Source: Neobacillus rhizosphaerae | Lineage (GTDB): Bacteria > Bacillota > Bacilli > Bacillales > Cytobacillaceae | Length of the DNA: 64,000 nucleotides | Direction of reading: 5' to 3' | Assembly (NCBI RefSeq): GCF_937468385.1 | Contig: NZ_CALBWS010000010.1 | Location: forward strand, 59,844-123,843 | Shown: piece by piece, positions 45,237-55,206 of the stretch | Numbering within the stretch: the first letter of the stretch is position 1 | How the letters are laid out: every line of letters starts with the position of its first letter | Notes under the pieces: generated by a model | Database searches by the model: none | The model's input: the letters and a program-made list of their open reading frames with translations, nothing else | What the model was told of the DNA's origin: nothing | Made by a program: the position numbers and the translations under genes

Positions 45237-46756
45237 TAGGATTCCCCTTCTTTTCGGGCAGAATCGTTAGGGTTCAGAGAGTTTTCTCTACTGACTTTTT
45301 TGGAATCAGGTAAACGAAAAACAGATTTTAAGATATTCATCATATCAATTCGGGTGGCTAAGCCTAAATAAGGGACCCCAAAAATCCGAATTTTAGCAAT
45401 GTAAATTAAAATAATAAACATTGAGATAAAAAAACCAAAAAAGCCCAAAAGAGAAACGCAAAAAATGACAAAAAATCGTATTATCGAAACTGTTCCGATT
45501 AACCACTGGTTTACCAGTGTAAAAGTAGCAATAGTCGAGCCTGAAATGACAACAAGCATGGCAGGATTTGTTAAACCTGCTCTAATTGCCGCATCTCCTA
45601 TAATAAGTCCGCCTATTACGCTGAGTGATTGTCCTACTGCAGTTGGCAAGCGCAGGCCAGCTTCCCGAAATAATTCAAATATAACCAACATTAATAAGGC
45701 TTCAAGAGCAGTGGGCAGAGGAACTCCTCTTCTCGATTCTACAATTGTTGCTAAAAGCGTGAGCGGAAGCTGATTCTGATGGAAAGCAGAGAGTGCAACC
45801 CAGAAACCCGGAAGGAAAGTGGCTATAAGAATTCCGACAAGTCTCATTAATCTCTCAAAGGAGTTATAAGCATAGTTCTGCTCTTTATCCTCGCTACTCT
45901 TTAACAGAAAGAACAGGTTTACCGGTGTAATGTAGGCATATGCAATCCCATCGATTAAAATCATGATTCTGCCATTAAGGAGAGATTGAACGGCAAAGTC
46001 CGGCCGTCCCGTATAGGCATGACGCGGAAAGAAACCAAATGGGTTTTTATCTATTAATTCTTCTAATTGTGTACCGCTAAATAGGCCATCAATATCAATA
46101 GCAGACAACTTTTCCATGATGCTTTGTAAAATTTCCTTATCAGTAATATCGTCTATATAAAGAACAGAAACTTTCGTTCTGGTTCGCTTGCCAATTTCAA
46201 GCGATTTACTGGCAAGCGAGGTTGTTCGAAGTCGTTTTCGAATTAATGCGATGTTGATTGAAATGTCTTCGATAAAATTGTCACGTGGACCTAAGATACT
46301 TATTTCTGTTTTTGTTTCTTCAGGGTTTCGCTGTGGCCGTTCTGAAATGTCCACCAGAAAAAGGCTTCCCGGTATATTAAAATTCAACAACAATTTTCCG
46401 GAAAAAATCTCTGAAACTGCTTCATCTTCATTTTCTACCAATTTTAGAGAAGGGAGGCGAAGGAGTTCGTGAATCTTTTCCTTGCTAGGTTCTATTTGTA
46501 ATTGCGAAAAAAAAGCATCAAGACGTTCGGGAACCGTTTGATAAAGCATATCGTTTCTAACTAACCCTTGACAGTAAATAAGCATCACCTTGTGCTGATT
46601 AAATGTAAAAGGATCAAATTTTACATCTTCGTTTTTTTTGAATAACTCCCGAAGAGTTTGTTCGTTAAGGGACTTTGCGGCTGTTGAAATATCCTTTTTA
46701 TCAGGACTTTTGGTTATAGTCAGAGTGGTTTTCTTGTGCTTTTTCTTAAACATCAT
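45236..46756 (-). CDS. GerA-type subunit of a spore germination receptor
   Basis: About 506 residues. The large N-terminal cytoplasmic domain contains the ligand/assembly region (VLYIDDITDKEILQSIMEKL), and the membrane half has about five helices (FLPGFWVALSAFHQNQLPLT; RRGVPLPTALEALLM; AVGQSLSVIGGLIIGDAAI). These are the GerA/SpoVAF family hallmarks. ATG 46756 is chosen because TTGGAGG stands 7 bases before it; an earlier in-frame start at 46783 has no such site. It overlaps the B gene by 11 bases. The receptor senses nutrient germinants; the ligand cannot be read from sequence. Confidence 0.93.
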   Translation of the reverse strand: MMFKKKHKKTTLTITKSPDKKDISTAAKSLNEQTLRELFKKNEDVKFDPFTFNQHKVMLIYCQGLVRNDMLYQTVPERLDAFFSQLQIEPSKEKIHELLRLPSLKLVENEDEAVSEIFSGKLLLNFNIPGSLFLVDISERPQRNPEETKTEISILGPRDNFIEDISINIALIRKRLRTTSLASKSLEIGKRTRTKVSVLYIDDITDKEILQSIMEKLSAIDIDGLFSGTQLEELIDKNPFGFFPRHAYTGRPDFAVQSLLNGRIMILIDGIAYAYITPVNLFFLLKSSEDKEQNYAYNSFERLMRLVGILIATFLPGFWVALSAFHQNQLPLTLLATIVESRRGVPLPTALEALLMLVIFELFREAGLRLPTAVGQSLSVIGGLIIGDAAIRAGLTNPAMLVVISGSTIATFTLVNQWLIGTVSIIRFFVIFCVSLLGFFGFFISMFIILIYIAKIRIFGVPYLGLATRIDMMNILKSVFRLPDSKKVSRENSLNPNDSARKEGES

Positions 46757-47855
46757 TGTTCGGCCTCCAACTTTTTCTTTCAAAGAACGCTACCAATAGA
46801 CCGAGGAAGACTGATAAGCCTAAGAAGAACCAAACTGTAAATGGTAAAATGATTGCAGTTAAAAATCCCATGAATTGAAAATCAGTGATTGGCAGTAATG
46901 TTATAGCAGTAATTGCAGCTAATATAAATAACAGATACCATTTTTGTTTTTGTTTAAATGGAAGATATTCCTTTATTAACAGCAAAAGTAATGAAATTCG
47001 GATAAATGCACCTGATAGCCATTGGTAGATGGATAAAAAGTCGACGTGTTCAATAAAATTTCCCAGAGAGGCCAGCCCCCATTCCTCGTATGGAGGAAAT
47101 CGCTGTTTTGATGCTTCAACGGGTCCAAATTCAATCACAGCTCCTATAAGAGGACCAACTGTTAACAATGTTAAAATGATTGAAGCTATTACAAAATGAC
47201 GAAATCGAATGGGTGTTTCAGTTTTGTGTTGAAGAAATAGAAGCAGCATTAATTCAACCATCCCTGAACATTGGTATACCGTACCTTTTAAAACGGGCCG
47301 AAACCCATATTCGAGAAAGGGCATAAGAAGTGAAAAATTCTTGAATTGAATATTCGCAAGCGCCACAAAAAAGCCGAGAACAATAATAAAAAATAAAAGG
47401 CAAATATTAACGATACTCAAGGTACGCAGACTCGTCCCTGCCAGCATCCAACAAACCAAAGCAAAACAAGCTGCCATTAAAAAAAAAGGGGTCTTCGGCA
47501 GGAAAGAAATACTGACCCAAGTAATTGTCTCCCTTAATGTCACCCCTGCTAAAATGGTAAGATAAAGGATAATAATGAAAAAAATAATGTTGCCTAGCCC
47601 TTTTCCAGTATATTTTTGCATCCATGTATTCAAGTGCTCTTGCTTTGTTTTTTTATGAATAAAAAATAGAAGAGGAATCCAGAGAAGTACCAAAAAAAGT
47701 GAAACAATCACACTTAACCAAGAATCTCTTCCTACAGTTTGTATCAGTGGTGAAATAATAGTGACATGATTCTTTAAGCCAATCGCAGTCATAGATAATA
47801 GGATTAATTGAAATACTGTAATCGAATCTGACTTTTTTATAGCTATCCCCCCCAA
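46746..47855 (-). CDS. GerB-type permease subunit of a spore germination receptor; start codon doubtful
   Basis: About 369 residues with ten predicted membrane helices in the APC-like fold of endospore germination permeases; SDSITVFQLILLSMTAIGLK at the start is the family opening. GGGGGGG at 47847-47853 is a strong ribosome binding site, but the codon 6 bases after it, where family members start (M)KKxD, is ATA (47838-47840), not ATG. The only usual start is TTG 47853-47855, which overlaps the front of that site. Either ATA is used or translation is weak. It is the first gene of a B-A-C operon; the common order is A-B-C or A-C-B. Confidence 0.88.
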   Translation of the reverse strand: MGGIAIKKSDSITVFQLILLSMTAIGLKNHVTIISPLIQTVGRDSWLSVIVSLFLVLLWIPLLFFIHKKTKQEHLNTWMQKYTGKGLGNIIFFIIILYLTILAGVTLRETITWVSISFLPKTPFFLMAACFALVCWMLAGTSLRTLSIVNICLLFFIIVLGFFVALANIQFKNFSLLMPFLEYGFRPVLKGTVYQCSGMVELMLLLFLQHKTETPIRFRHFVIASIILTLLTVGPLIGAVIEFGPVEASKQRFPPYEEWGLASLGNFIEHVDFLSIYQWLSGAFIRISLLLLLIKEYLPFKQKQKWYLLFILAAITAITLLPITDFQFMGFLTAIILPFTVWFFLGLSVFLGLLVAFFERKSWRPNNDV

Positions 47856-47995
47856 AAGTATAATAATGGTAATTATTGTTTGTATTTCACTTTTATTTAT
47901 TCTTGTTATATTTTATTTTTGTAGATTCGAAGAAAAATGGTTTGATCAGCTTTAGTCATATGGAGAACATGGCTGTCATCAAAAAGAATGGAAAA

Positions 47996-48008
47996 GGTGC
48001 CTGACACC
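47996..48008. repeat. Short REP-like palindrome GGTGCCTGACACC
   Basis: A 13-base near-perfect palindrome between the germination operon and the LytS-like gene. Related sequences occur at about 26036-26051 (GGTGCCTGACTTC) and 52156-52168 (GGGGTCTGATCCC). Such GGTGTCxGxCACC-like palindromes recur in intergenic DNA of Bacillaceae. Confidence 0.45.
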
Positions 48009-48073
48009 ATTTTGATTAACACATAGATCGACTTTGTCAGGAACTAAGGACGCATCAAAGAGAGGATTTTCAG

Positions 48074-49735
48074 ATGAATACTTCATTAGAAATGTTAATA
48101 CATTTATTCGAACGGGCGGCTTTGCTCTTGATTTGTTTGTTTTTTATGATACGGGTCCCAAGATTTAAGGAATCGCTTCAAAAAGACCGCCATTCTCTTA
48201 TAGAACGAGTTGTCATTACGCTTGTGTTTTGCCTATTTGCCATATTTGGTACATATTCAGGCATTAAAGTGGAAGGTTCACTTGTGAATGTCAGGATTAT
48301 CGCCATCGTGTCTGGGGGGATTTTGTTTGGACCCTGGGTGGGAATTATTACAGGCATAGTGTCGGGAGTTCATCGGTATTTGATTGATATTGGAGGAATT
48401 ACTTCGATACCATGCCTAATTTCGAGCATTATAGCAGGGATTGTATCGGGATATATTAATCGAAGAGTGAAGCGGTCGTTGCGTTGGATTTATGGAATAG
48501 CAGCAGGGATGTTGTGCGAAGTCTTGACCATGCTGCTGATTCTTGTGATGGCAGAACCTTTTGAACTTGGTTTGGACATCGTCTCAAAGATTGCCTTTCC
48601 AATGATTGCAGGTGAGGTCAACATTGGCCTGATAGTATTGCTTGTTATGAGTGTTGAAGGTGAAAAAGAAGGGATTGCGGCAAGACAGGCTAAGTTAGCC
48701 TTAGATATTGCCAACAAGACATTACCCTATTTTCGTTCTGTTAATTCAGATTCATTAAGAAAGATATGCAGTATTATCAAAAATGATATAAAGGCTGATG
48801 CTGTAGCGATCACGGATACTCATAATGTGCTCGCATATGTTGGGTTTGGCGAAGAGCGATATGTGATTGGCGAGGAAATTATCAGTGATTTGTCAAAAGA
48901 GGCTATTCACAGCGGGAAAATCATCATCCGGAATCAAATTGCCGATCAGAATACACCCCAAATCCACTCCCTTCTCATTATGCCTTTTGAGGAGAGAGGA
49001 GAGGTGACGGGAACACTCAAGATCTATTACCGCAAAGCCTATAAGATGACTTATTCACTGCAGACAATGGCCATCGGACTATCGCAAATCATTTCCACGC
49101 TGATGGAGATATCTCGTATCGAACAGATTAAGGAAGCGGCTAATAAGGCAGAGCTGAAGGCGCTCCAAACCACAATAAATCCGCATTTCCTGTTTAATGC
49201 ACTGAATGCAATTGCGTCCACCACAAGAAAGAATCCAGAAAAGGCACGTGAGTTAATCATCAATCTTTCTGGCTATATGCGGTACAATTTAGAGGTAAGT
49301 GATGAATTAATTGATATACACAAAGAATTGGAGCAGGTCCGAGATTATGTTGAAATAGAAAAGGCACGTTTCGGCAGCCGTCTAAAGGTAGAATACGAAA
49401 TAGACGAAGTAAATGTAAGAACTCCGAGCCTGCTCATCCAGCCTTTAGTGGAGAATGCCATTATCCATGGCATATTAAAGACAAAGGGCCCAGGAATTGT
49501 CACCATTGCAGTGAAGGATTTGGAAGACAGAATAAGAATAAGTGTGAAGGATACTGGGACTGGAATCAGCGAAGAAGTGATAAAAAATTTGCAGCATGAC
49601 TATGTACCTGCCAAACAAATCGGCTTGTATAACGTTCACCAGCGAGTAAAACTCATCTATGGAAAAGGGCTTGTCATTCATCGACTAACACCTGGAACAG
49701 AAGTTTCTTTCGATATTGTAAAGGAGAAAATATGA
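48074..49735 (+). CDS. LytS/YpdA-family sensor histidine kinase
   Basis: A 553-residue kinase: N-terminal 5TM-5TMR_LYT domain (about 1-195, with [20 protein letters not shown]), a GAF-like domain (about 210-345, [20 protein letters not shown]), His_kinase box with H371 in [15 protein letters not shown] and an HATPase domain ([29 protein letters not shown]). It phosphorylates the LytTR regulator whose start overlaps its stop (ATGA). Kinases of this kind sense pyruvate or membrane state. GAGAGGATTTTCAG precedes the ATG. Confidence 0.94.
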   Translation: MNTSLEMLIHLFERAALLLICLFFMIRVPRFKESLQKDRHSLIERVVITLVFCLFAIFGTYSGIKVEGSLVNVRIIAIVSGGILFGPWVGIITGIVSGVHRYLIDIGGITSIPCLISSIIAGIVSGYINRRVKRSLRWIYGIAAGMLCEVLTMLLILVMAEPFELGLDIVSKIAFPMIAGEVNIGLIVLLVMSVEGEKEGIAARQAKLALDIANKTLPYFRSVNSDSLRKICSIIKNDIKADAVAITDTHNVLAYVGFGEERYVIGEEIISDLSKEAIHSGKIIIRNQIADQNTPQIHSLLIMPFEERGEVTGTLKIYYRKAYKMTYSLQTMAIGLSQIISTLMEISRIEQIKEAANKAELKALQTTINPHFLFNALNAIASTTRKNPEKARELIINLSGYMRYNLEVSDELIDIHKELEQVRDYVEIEKARFGSRLKVEYEIDEVNVRTPSLLIQPLVENAIIHGILKTKGPGIVTIAVKDLEDRIRISVKDTGTGISEEVIKNLQHDYVPAKQIGLYNVHQRVKLIYGKGLVIHRLTPGTEVSFDIVKEKI

Positions 49736-50511
49736 AAGCGATTATTGTTGAAGATGAAATTCCAGCTCGAGAGGAACTGGAGTATTTAATTGAAGCCTAC
49801 AGTAAAATCGAAGTTACCAATTTCTTTGATGACGGCTTAGATGTTTTAAAATTTTTGCAAGAGCAGGAAACAGATGCGATTTTTTTGGATATTAACATTC
49901 CGTCACTTGATGGGATGCTGTTAGCTAGTACGATCTGTAAATTTACAAAAAAACCTTATATTATCTTTACAACTGCCTATAAAGAACATGCAGTACAGGC
50001 TTTTGAACTTGAAGCTTTTGATTATATCTTAAAACCTTATGATGAGAAGCGGATTGCCGCAATGCTTCGCAAACTGGAAGCAGTTTATCAACGAGATCAT
50101 GCTGAATCGATGATTCAGGAGATGAAACTAAAATCTAACCAGGTATCGCCGTTGCCTGAAGAGGAAATCAGTTCTAGGGTTTCAAGCCGAATTAATTTGA
50201 AAAAAAACGATAAAATTATCGTGACCGATGTCAATGATATTTATTACGCTTTAGCTAGTGAAAAGGTTACGTTAGTTTATACCGAGCAAGAGGAGTACAC
50301 TATGCCGATGAGCATATCGGAGTTTTATTCACTACTGCCTCAGGACCTTTTCTTTCGCTGTCATCGTTCTTATACTGTAAACTTGACCAAGATCCGTGAA
50401 ATTGTTCCATGGTTTAACCAAACCTATATGCTGCGTTTAAAGGATCTTACAGTGGAAATTCCAGTAAGCCGAAGCAAAGTGATAGAGTTTCGACAAATCA
50501 TGCGGCTATAA
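49732..50511 (+). CDS. LytTR-family response regulator
   Basis: A 259-residue regulator: receiver with phospho-acceptor D53 in [12 protein letters not shown] and Lys in [10 protein letters not shown], then a LytTR DNA-binding domain (about 155-255, [35 protein letters not shown]). Co-translated with the kinase. Together with the OFA-type transporter 150 bases downstream it resembles the YpdAB-YhjX pyruvate-response arrangement of enteric bacteria, so the transporter is the likely target. Confidence 0.94.
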   Translation: MKAIIVEDEIPAREELEYLIEAYSKIEVTNFFDDGLDVLKFLQEQETDAIFLDINIPSLDGMLLASTICKFTKKPYIIFTTAYKEHAVQAFELEAFDYILKPYDEKRIAAMLRKLEAVYQRDHAESMIQEMKLKSNQVSPLPEEEISSRVSSRINLKKNDKIIVTDVNDIYYALASEKVTLVYTEQEEYTMPMSISEFYSLLPQDLFFRCHRSYTVNLTKIREIVPWFNQTYMLRLKDLTVEIPVSRSKVIEFRQIMRL

Positions 50512-50660
50512 CCTCCGTTCATTCCGAATAATATGCATCTCGTTCTGAAAACGATTTCGTCTTTTTTTTCGGTGGTATGATGATGATACAAACAAAATCA
50601 AATAAGGATTCTGATATTGAAAATCATCATGTATCTACTGGAAGAAAAGAGGAGATTGAA

Positions 50661-51908
50661 ATGAAATCAAGCACAGATCGTCGATGGCTGATTGTGTTGG
50701 GGACTATTTTCGTGCAAATGGGATTAGGTACTATTTATACGTGGAGTCTTTTTAACCAGCCGTTAGTAGAACTCTTCGGTTGGAAGTTAAGTTCGGTTGC
50801 TTTTACTTTTTCCATTACTAGCTTAGCATTGGCAATATCCACGTTGTTTGCCGGGAAACTGCAGGATAAATGGGGGCTTCGCCGTCTAATTCGCTGTGCC
50901 GGTTTTGTGTTGGGAGCAGGATTAATACTCAGTTCCCAGGTTTCATCGTTGTGGATGCTCTACATATTGGCAGGTATTGTGGTTGGGGCAGCAGACGGTA
51001 CTGCTTACATTACTTCCTTATCTAATTTAATTAAGTGGTTTCCTAATAGAAAAGGACTTATTTCTGGAATCTCTGTTGGGGCCTATGGTACGGGAAGCTT
51101 GTTATTCAAATTCATTAACGGTTCACTTATTCAATCAGTTGGCGTTTCTCAAGCTTTTTTCTTCTGGGGATTCATCGTCATGGTCATGGTTGTGGGCGGA
51201 TCATTCCTAGTTCGGGAAGCAAAAATAAGCAATCAGTCGCAAACACTTGATGGAATTCAACAGAAAGACTTTACAATCAAAGAAATGCTGAAAACGAAGC
51301 AAGCTTACTTATTATTTGTGATCTTTTTCACAGCTTGTATGAGGGGCTTATACCTAATTGGGATCGTCAAAGACATTGGTGTTAGTTTGGCACATCTTGA
51401 TATTGCAGCTGCAAGTAATGCTGTCGCAATCGTTGCCATCTCTAATACATCTGGCCGACTTATTCTTGGAGCACTATCAGATAAAGTAGGCCGTTTGAAA
51501 GTGGTAGCAGGTGCACTTCTTGTAACGGCAGTAGCTGTTACTGTATTAAGTTTTGTTCATCTGAATTTTGGCTTGTTCTACACCTGTGTGGCAGGGATTG
51601 CTTTCTGTTTCGGCGGTAATATTACCATATTCCCTGCCATCGTAGCTGATTTCTTTGGTTTGAAAAATCAGAGTAAAAACTACGGAATCATTTATCAAGG
51701 CTTCGGACTTGGTGCCATATCCGGATCATTTATTGCTTCAGCCCTAGGTGGTTTCATACCTACATTCAAGCTTATTGCAGTCTTGAGCATCGTCTCATTA
51801 CTAATCGCATTGACTACAAAGGCGCCAGGTTATCGACAACCTAAATCGAAGGAGAGAAAGAATCACGAGAAAATTCGCAGCATGACACCGGACACAAGAG
51901 CAAGTTAA
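50661..51908 (+). CDS. OFA-family MFS transporter (oxalate/formate antiporter-like, YhjX-like)
   Basis: About 415 residues with 12 membrane helices. The N-terminal GTIYTWSLFNQPLVELFGW and the inter-helix motif GKLQDKWGLRRLIRCAG are typical of OFA family carriers, and the second half has GALSDKVGRLKVVAGA. It probably moves a small monocarboxylate such as pyruvate, formate or lactate. ATG 50661 is preferred, with AGAGGAGATTGAA before it; starts at 50577 and nearby have no site. Placed after a LytS/LytTR pair and before a strong terminator. Confidence 0.88.
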   Translation: MKSSTDRRWLIVLGTIFVQMGLGTIYTWSLFNQPLVELFGWKLSSVAFTFSITSLALAISTLFAGKLQDKWGLRRLIRCAGFVLGAGLILSSQVSSLWMLYILAGIVVGAADGTAYITSLSNLIKWFPNRKGLISGISVGAYGTGSLLFKFINGSLIQSVGVSQAFFFWGFIVMVMVVGGSFLVREAKISNQSQTLDGIQQKDFTIKEMLKTKQAYLLFVIFFTACMRGLYLIGIVKDIGVSLAHLDIAAASNAVAIVAISNTSGRLILGALSDKVGRLKVVAGALLVTAVAVTVLSFVHLNFGLFYTCVAGIAFCFGGNITIFPAIVADFFGLKNQSKNYGIIYQGFGLGAISGSFIASALGGFIPTFKLIAVLSIVSLLIALTTKAPGYRQPKSKERKNHEKIRSMTPDTRAS

Positions 51909-51926
51909 TCTATTAAGAATATGAAG

Positions 51927-51966
51927 AAAGGCAACGAACCCTTTACTTTGGTCGTTGCCTTTCTTC
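51927..51966 (+). terminator. Terminator after the OFA transporter gene
   Basis: AAGGCAACGA pairs with TCGTTGCCTT (10 bp) around a 14-base loop, followed by a T-rich tail. Confidence 0.85.
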
Positions 51967-52181
51967 TTTGTGGAAAAGGGGCGGAGCGCTGCTAAAATGA
52001 ATCACTTTAACCAATTAAAGTGAAATACCCATTTCACTAAACGAAAGATGTGAAGTCTAGCTCTGCTCTCACCGCCTTTATTAGGTGACTACTGCTTGTT
52101 CTCTAAATTTATTTCCATGTTGGGTTGGGAGTTGAGGCTCAAGATAGTTTTTTTGGGGTCTGATCCCAAATGTTTAGATAC

Positions 52182-54134
52182 TTATAAACCATGCATTTCC
52201 GCTTCCGCATGATCCCACGAAACGGAATAACCTTGTCCTTTTGAACAGAAAATCGAAGACGAAGTATATTCAGGATCAGCATCTTTATTGTAACTTTTCC
52301 TTTCAATTACCTCGGTCTGATTATGACAAGGGTAATAGCCGCCAACTACTAAATTCAAGATGCCTTTCCCTTGGGTAATAGAGGCAAATTCAGGGCCATA
52401 GTTCATGAAGGTTGCCACCGGCACTTTCCCGGTTAAAATGGCTTTGTTTCCGTCGGTTATCGGCGGGTCGAAGCTGCCATGTGCCTGCTGAATATCGGTC
52501 AGCACTTTACCGATAAGATCCAAATCGATCTTGATTTTAAAATCATAAAATGGTTCGAGCAATAAGTTTGTTGCTTTTTCCAGTCCTTGCCGTAATGCTC
52601 GGTAAGCGGCCTCTCTAAAGTCGCCCCCGGAGGTGTGTTTAATATGGGCTCGTCCTGTTAGTAACGTGATTTTCACATCGGTAATGGGGGAGCCTGATAG
52701 TATCCCATGATGATCCCGCTCAAACAGGTGATTACGGATTACGTTCTGAGTTCCGACTGTCAAGTGATCGGTATGGCAGACACTTTCAAAAGTAATGCCA
52801 CTATTTCTAGCCGTAGGTTCTAATTTCAGATGGACTTCGGCATAATGCCCTAACGGTTCGAAATGGCCGTACCCAATTACCTCAGAACTAATTGTTTCTT
52901 TATATAAAATTTCCGGTTCAGCAAAGGTGACATCGAAATGAAACCGTTCCTTTACGATAAGTTTTAGCACCTCTAGTTGTATCGTCCCCATGATATGAAT
53001 ATGAATTTCTTGCGTACGTTCTTCCCAGGTTACATTCAGAGCTGGGTCTTCTGCATCTAGGATTTTAAAACACCGCAATACCTCTTTTACATTTATTGAT
53101 GGATCAACCATCACTTTGGATTGTAACGCCGATTTCATTTCATAATCAGCTTTTTCTTTTACTGTTCCTATGCCGTCACCAGCGGAGGCCGACGTCAGTC
53201 CTGTAACGGCAAAAATATCTCCGGCTGAAACTAAATCGACAGCCTTAAATTTAGTACCATTATACATACGAATTTGTGTAATTTTTTCGGAAATGAGGTT
53301 TTTATCACCGCCATAGCTTATTTCATCACGTACTTTTAAAGTACCACTTAAGGCTTTAATAAACGTGATTCTTGTGCCTTTTTCATCATAGCGAATCTTA
53401 TAGACTCTTCCAGCAAAGGGTTCTTCGCTTAGATAATTTGTTGATGTTAACATCTCTAATTTTTCTAAAAAGCTACTGATTCCTATATCCTGTAAAGCGG
53501 AGCCGCTGGCACATGGGGAAATTTGCTTTTCCTGTATCAGCTTTTTCATCGTTTCTAGCCAAAGATCCGGTTGATAGCCAGTTTCCATGTATATTTCCAA
53601 AAGGGATTCATTGCGTTCCGCCATAAATTCGATCAGTTCTTCATTCATTTTCCCCTTGGTTAACGTTTCAGTCATGTCAAAGACATCAGTGGTTAAATTG
53701 GCGCGAATTTCTTCCAAGACCTTTAAGGCATCAGCACCAACCCGATCGGTTTTGTTAATAAAGAAAAAGGTTGGCACGTGATGCTTTTGGAGGAGACGCC
53801 AGACTGTTTCCGTATGGCCTTCGATTCCTTCCACCGCGCTCAAAATCACTATTGCATAATCCATTACTCTAATCGCTCGCTCCATTTCTGGAGAAAAGTC
53901 GACATGTCCTGGGGTATCAATCAAGTAATAATTGGATTCGTTCAATGAAAACATCGCTTGGTCAGCAAAAACCGTAATGCCTCTTTGTTTTTCAATTTCA
54001 TGCGTATCGAGAAAGGTATCCTGATGATCGACACGGCCTCTTTGCCTAATTGCTTTTGTATGGAAAAGCAGCTGTTCCGCCAATGTAGTTTTTCCGGCAT
54101 CCACATGGGCAAACATCCCAATCGTTTTCTTCAT
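52182..54134 (-). CDS. Ribosomal protection GTPase, Tet(M)/EF-G-like
   Basis: A 650-residue translational GTPase of the tetracycline ribosomal protection group. G1 AHVDAGKTT (residues 9-17), switch I EKQRGITV, G3 DTPGHVDF, G4 NKTD, then EF-G-like domains II-V. The C-terminus ends YSVSWDHAEAEMHGL, while domain IV (about 480-590) carries the loops that reach the decoding site in Tet(M). It shows the length and order of Tet(M)/Tet(O), not of EF-G (about 690). It may free ribosomes from tetracycline-type drugs, or be a chromosomal homologue with another role. It is transcribed alone, leftward, and no leader-peptide attenuator is evident. Confidence 0.85.
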   Translation of the reverse strand: MKKTIGMFAHVDAGKTTLAEQLLFHTKAIRQRGRVDHQDTFLDTHEIEKQRGITVFADQAMFSLNESNYYLIDTPGHVDFSPEMERAIRVMDYAIVILSAVEGIEGHTETVWRLLQKHHVPTFFFINKTDRVGADALKVLEEIRANLTTDVFDMTETLTKGKMNEELIEFMAERNESLLEIYMETGYQPDLWLETMKKLIQEKQISPCASGSALQDIGISSFLEKLEMLTSTNYLSEEPFAGRVYKIRYDEKGTRITFIKALSGTLKVRDEISYGGDKNLISEKITQIRMYNGTKFKAVDLVSAGDIFAVTGLTSASAGDGIGTVKEKADYEMKSALQSKVMVDPSINVKEVLRCFKILDAEDPALNVTWEERTQEIHIHIMGTIQLEVLKLIVKERFHFDVTFAEPEILYKETISSEVIGYGHFEPLGHYAEVHLKLEPTARNSGITFESVCHTDHLTVGTQNVIRNHLFERDHHGILSGSPITDVKITLLTGRAHIKHTSGGDFREAAYRALRQGLEKATNLLLEPFYDFKIKIDLDLIGKVLTDIQQAHGSFDPPITDGNKAILTGKVPVATFMNYGPEFASITQGKGILNLVVGGYYPCHNQTEVIERKSYNKDADPEYTSSSIFCSKGQGYSVSWDHAEAEMHGL

Positions 54135-54369
54135 CCTGTCACCTCTAAATGTCCTAAGCTATTCATAAACCTATTATAACAAAAAGAACCTTTTTTCAGA
54201 TGATGAAACGAACGCATGTAATGGGGATAGCTAATAAGCTAATCAAGAATTGATTCGTTTAAAAATTCCGAATAAATCGTTGTTTGGAATATGGTAAGAT
54301 TGATATAAATTAGAATTTATTTATTTTCAAACTGGTTATATAAACTAAAGATTTAATGGGGGAAATACA

Positions 54370-54678
54370 TTGGCTAACATCTTTGCCATTATTGTGTTTT
54401 TTTTACTTTTACAATGGGATAAAGGGAAGAAAAGAAAAATGAAAGATCTTGTGATTAACGTTATAATCCTATCGGTGTTACTTTTCCTAAGCAATTTGAT
54501 TGGGGACTATCTTAAAAATAATTGGCATGTATCGATTCCGTTCATTAAACAAGTTCCTGAAAATGTAAAGTTGTGGTTCGGTGGAACCTTGTTTTTTGGT
54601 ATTTGCTGTGCTTTCTCTGTGAAGGGCTGGATTAACCAAAACCAACAAAAAAAGGCAAGTATCACTGGAGAAAAATAG
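54370..54678 (+). CDS. Small membrane protein
   Basis: A 102-residue protein with three hydrophobic segments (IFAIIVFFLLL; LVINVIILSVLLFLSNLI; LWFGGTLFFGICCAF). TTG start with GGGGG eight bases upstream. No family recognised. Confidence 0.6.
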   Translation: MANIFAIIVFFLLLQWDKGKKRKMKDLVINVIILSVLLFLSNLIGDYLKNNWHVSIPFIKQVPENVKLWFGGTLFFGICCAFSVKGWINQNQQKKASITGEK

Positions 54679-54837
54679 AGCAACTTAAATTGTTTTGGTG
54701 GGTTAGAAATTCGTTTTTCGGTACATGTATTCTCTTAATAGAATAAAATGATTGTTAAACCAAAAGAGTCATAAGCCGCATATTCTGGATATTTCCGAAT
54801 GGATAGTGCAAGAATAATGACAAAAGGAGTGAAAAAA

Positions 54838-55110
54838 ATGGAGCAAGAAAAGGATTATGTTGCGGCAGAACTTTCGCCTCATTTAGTAAGTGAGATTCAA
54901 ACTCTGGAGGATAAATTAAGCGAAGAATCACATAAAGAAGTGGTCGTTATAGCTTATGAAAAAGAGTAACTAAGAAACATTTTTTCCACCTTGCAGATTA
55001 GTGAAACCATGCAACATGTTCGGGAAAATTCAAACAGATTATCCTTAATCAGAAGAAAACTGGAATTGAAAAGGTACATTAATCAAGAAATAGAAAAGAG
55101 TGGTGCATGA
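54838..55110 (+). pseudogene. Small gene interrupted by one in-frame stop codon
   Basis: A strong start (AAAAGGAGTGAAAAAAATG) opens a 43-codon peptide ending YEKE then TAA (54967-54969). The same frame continues without break for 46 more codons (LRNIFSTLQISETMQHVREN, then RLSLIRRKLELKRYINQEIE) to TGA 55108-55110, directly before a terminator. The continuous frame and composition suggest one ~90-residue helical protein in which a Gln (CAA) or similar codon became TAA. Read-through or a true two-peptide design are alternatives. Family unknown. Confidence 0.55.
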
Positions 55111-55136
55111 ATTTCAATGCTTCCACTCTTTTTTTA
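55094..55136 (+). terminator. Terminator of the interrupted small gene
   Basis: AAAAGAGTGG pairs with CCACTCTTTT around a 19-base loop and a T run follows; the left arm overlaps the end of the reading frame. Confidence 0.8.
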
Positions 55137-55206
55137 TACCCAAATGGCACTTATGGTTGAATATATGTTTGGTGTTTTTTGGAAAAAAAGCCAAAAATCC
55201 AGATAA

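Noticed and set aside
45465..46472. Plus-strand open frames opposite the GerA-type gene
   Set aside because: Shadow frames of a well-conserved germination gene, with no initiation signals.
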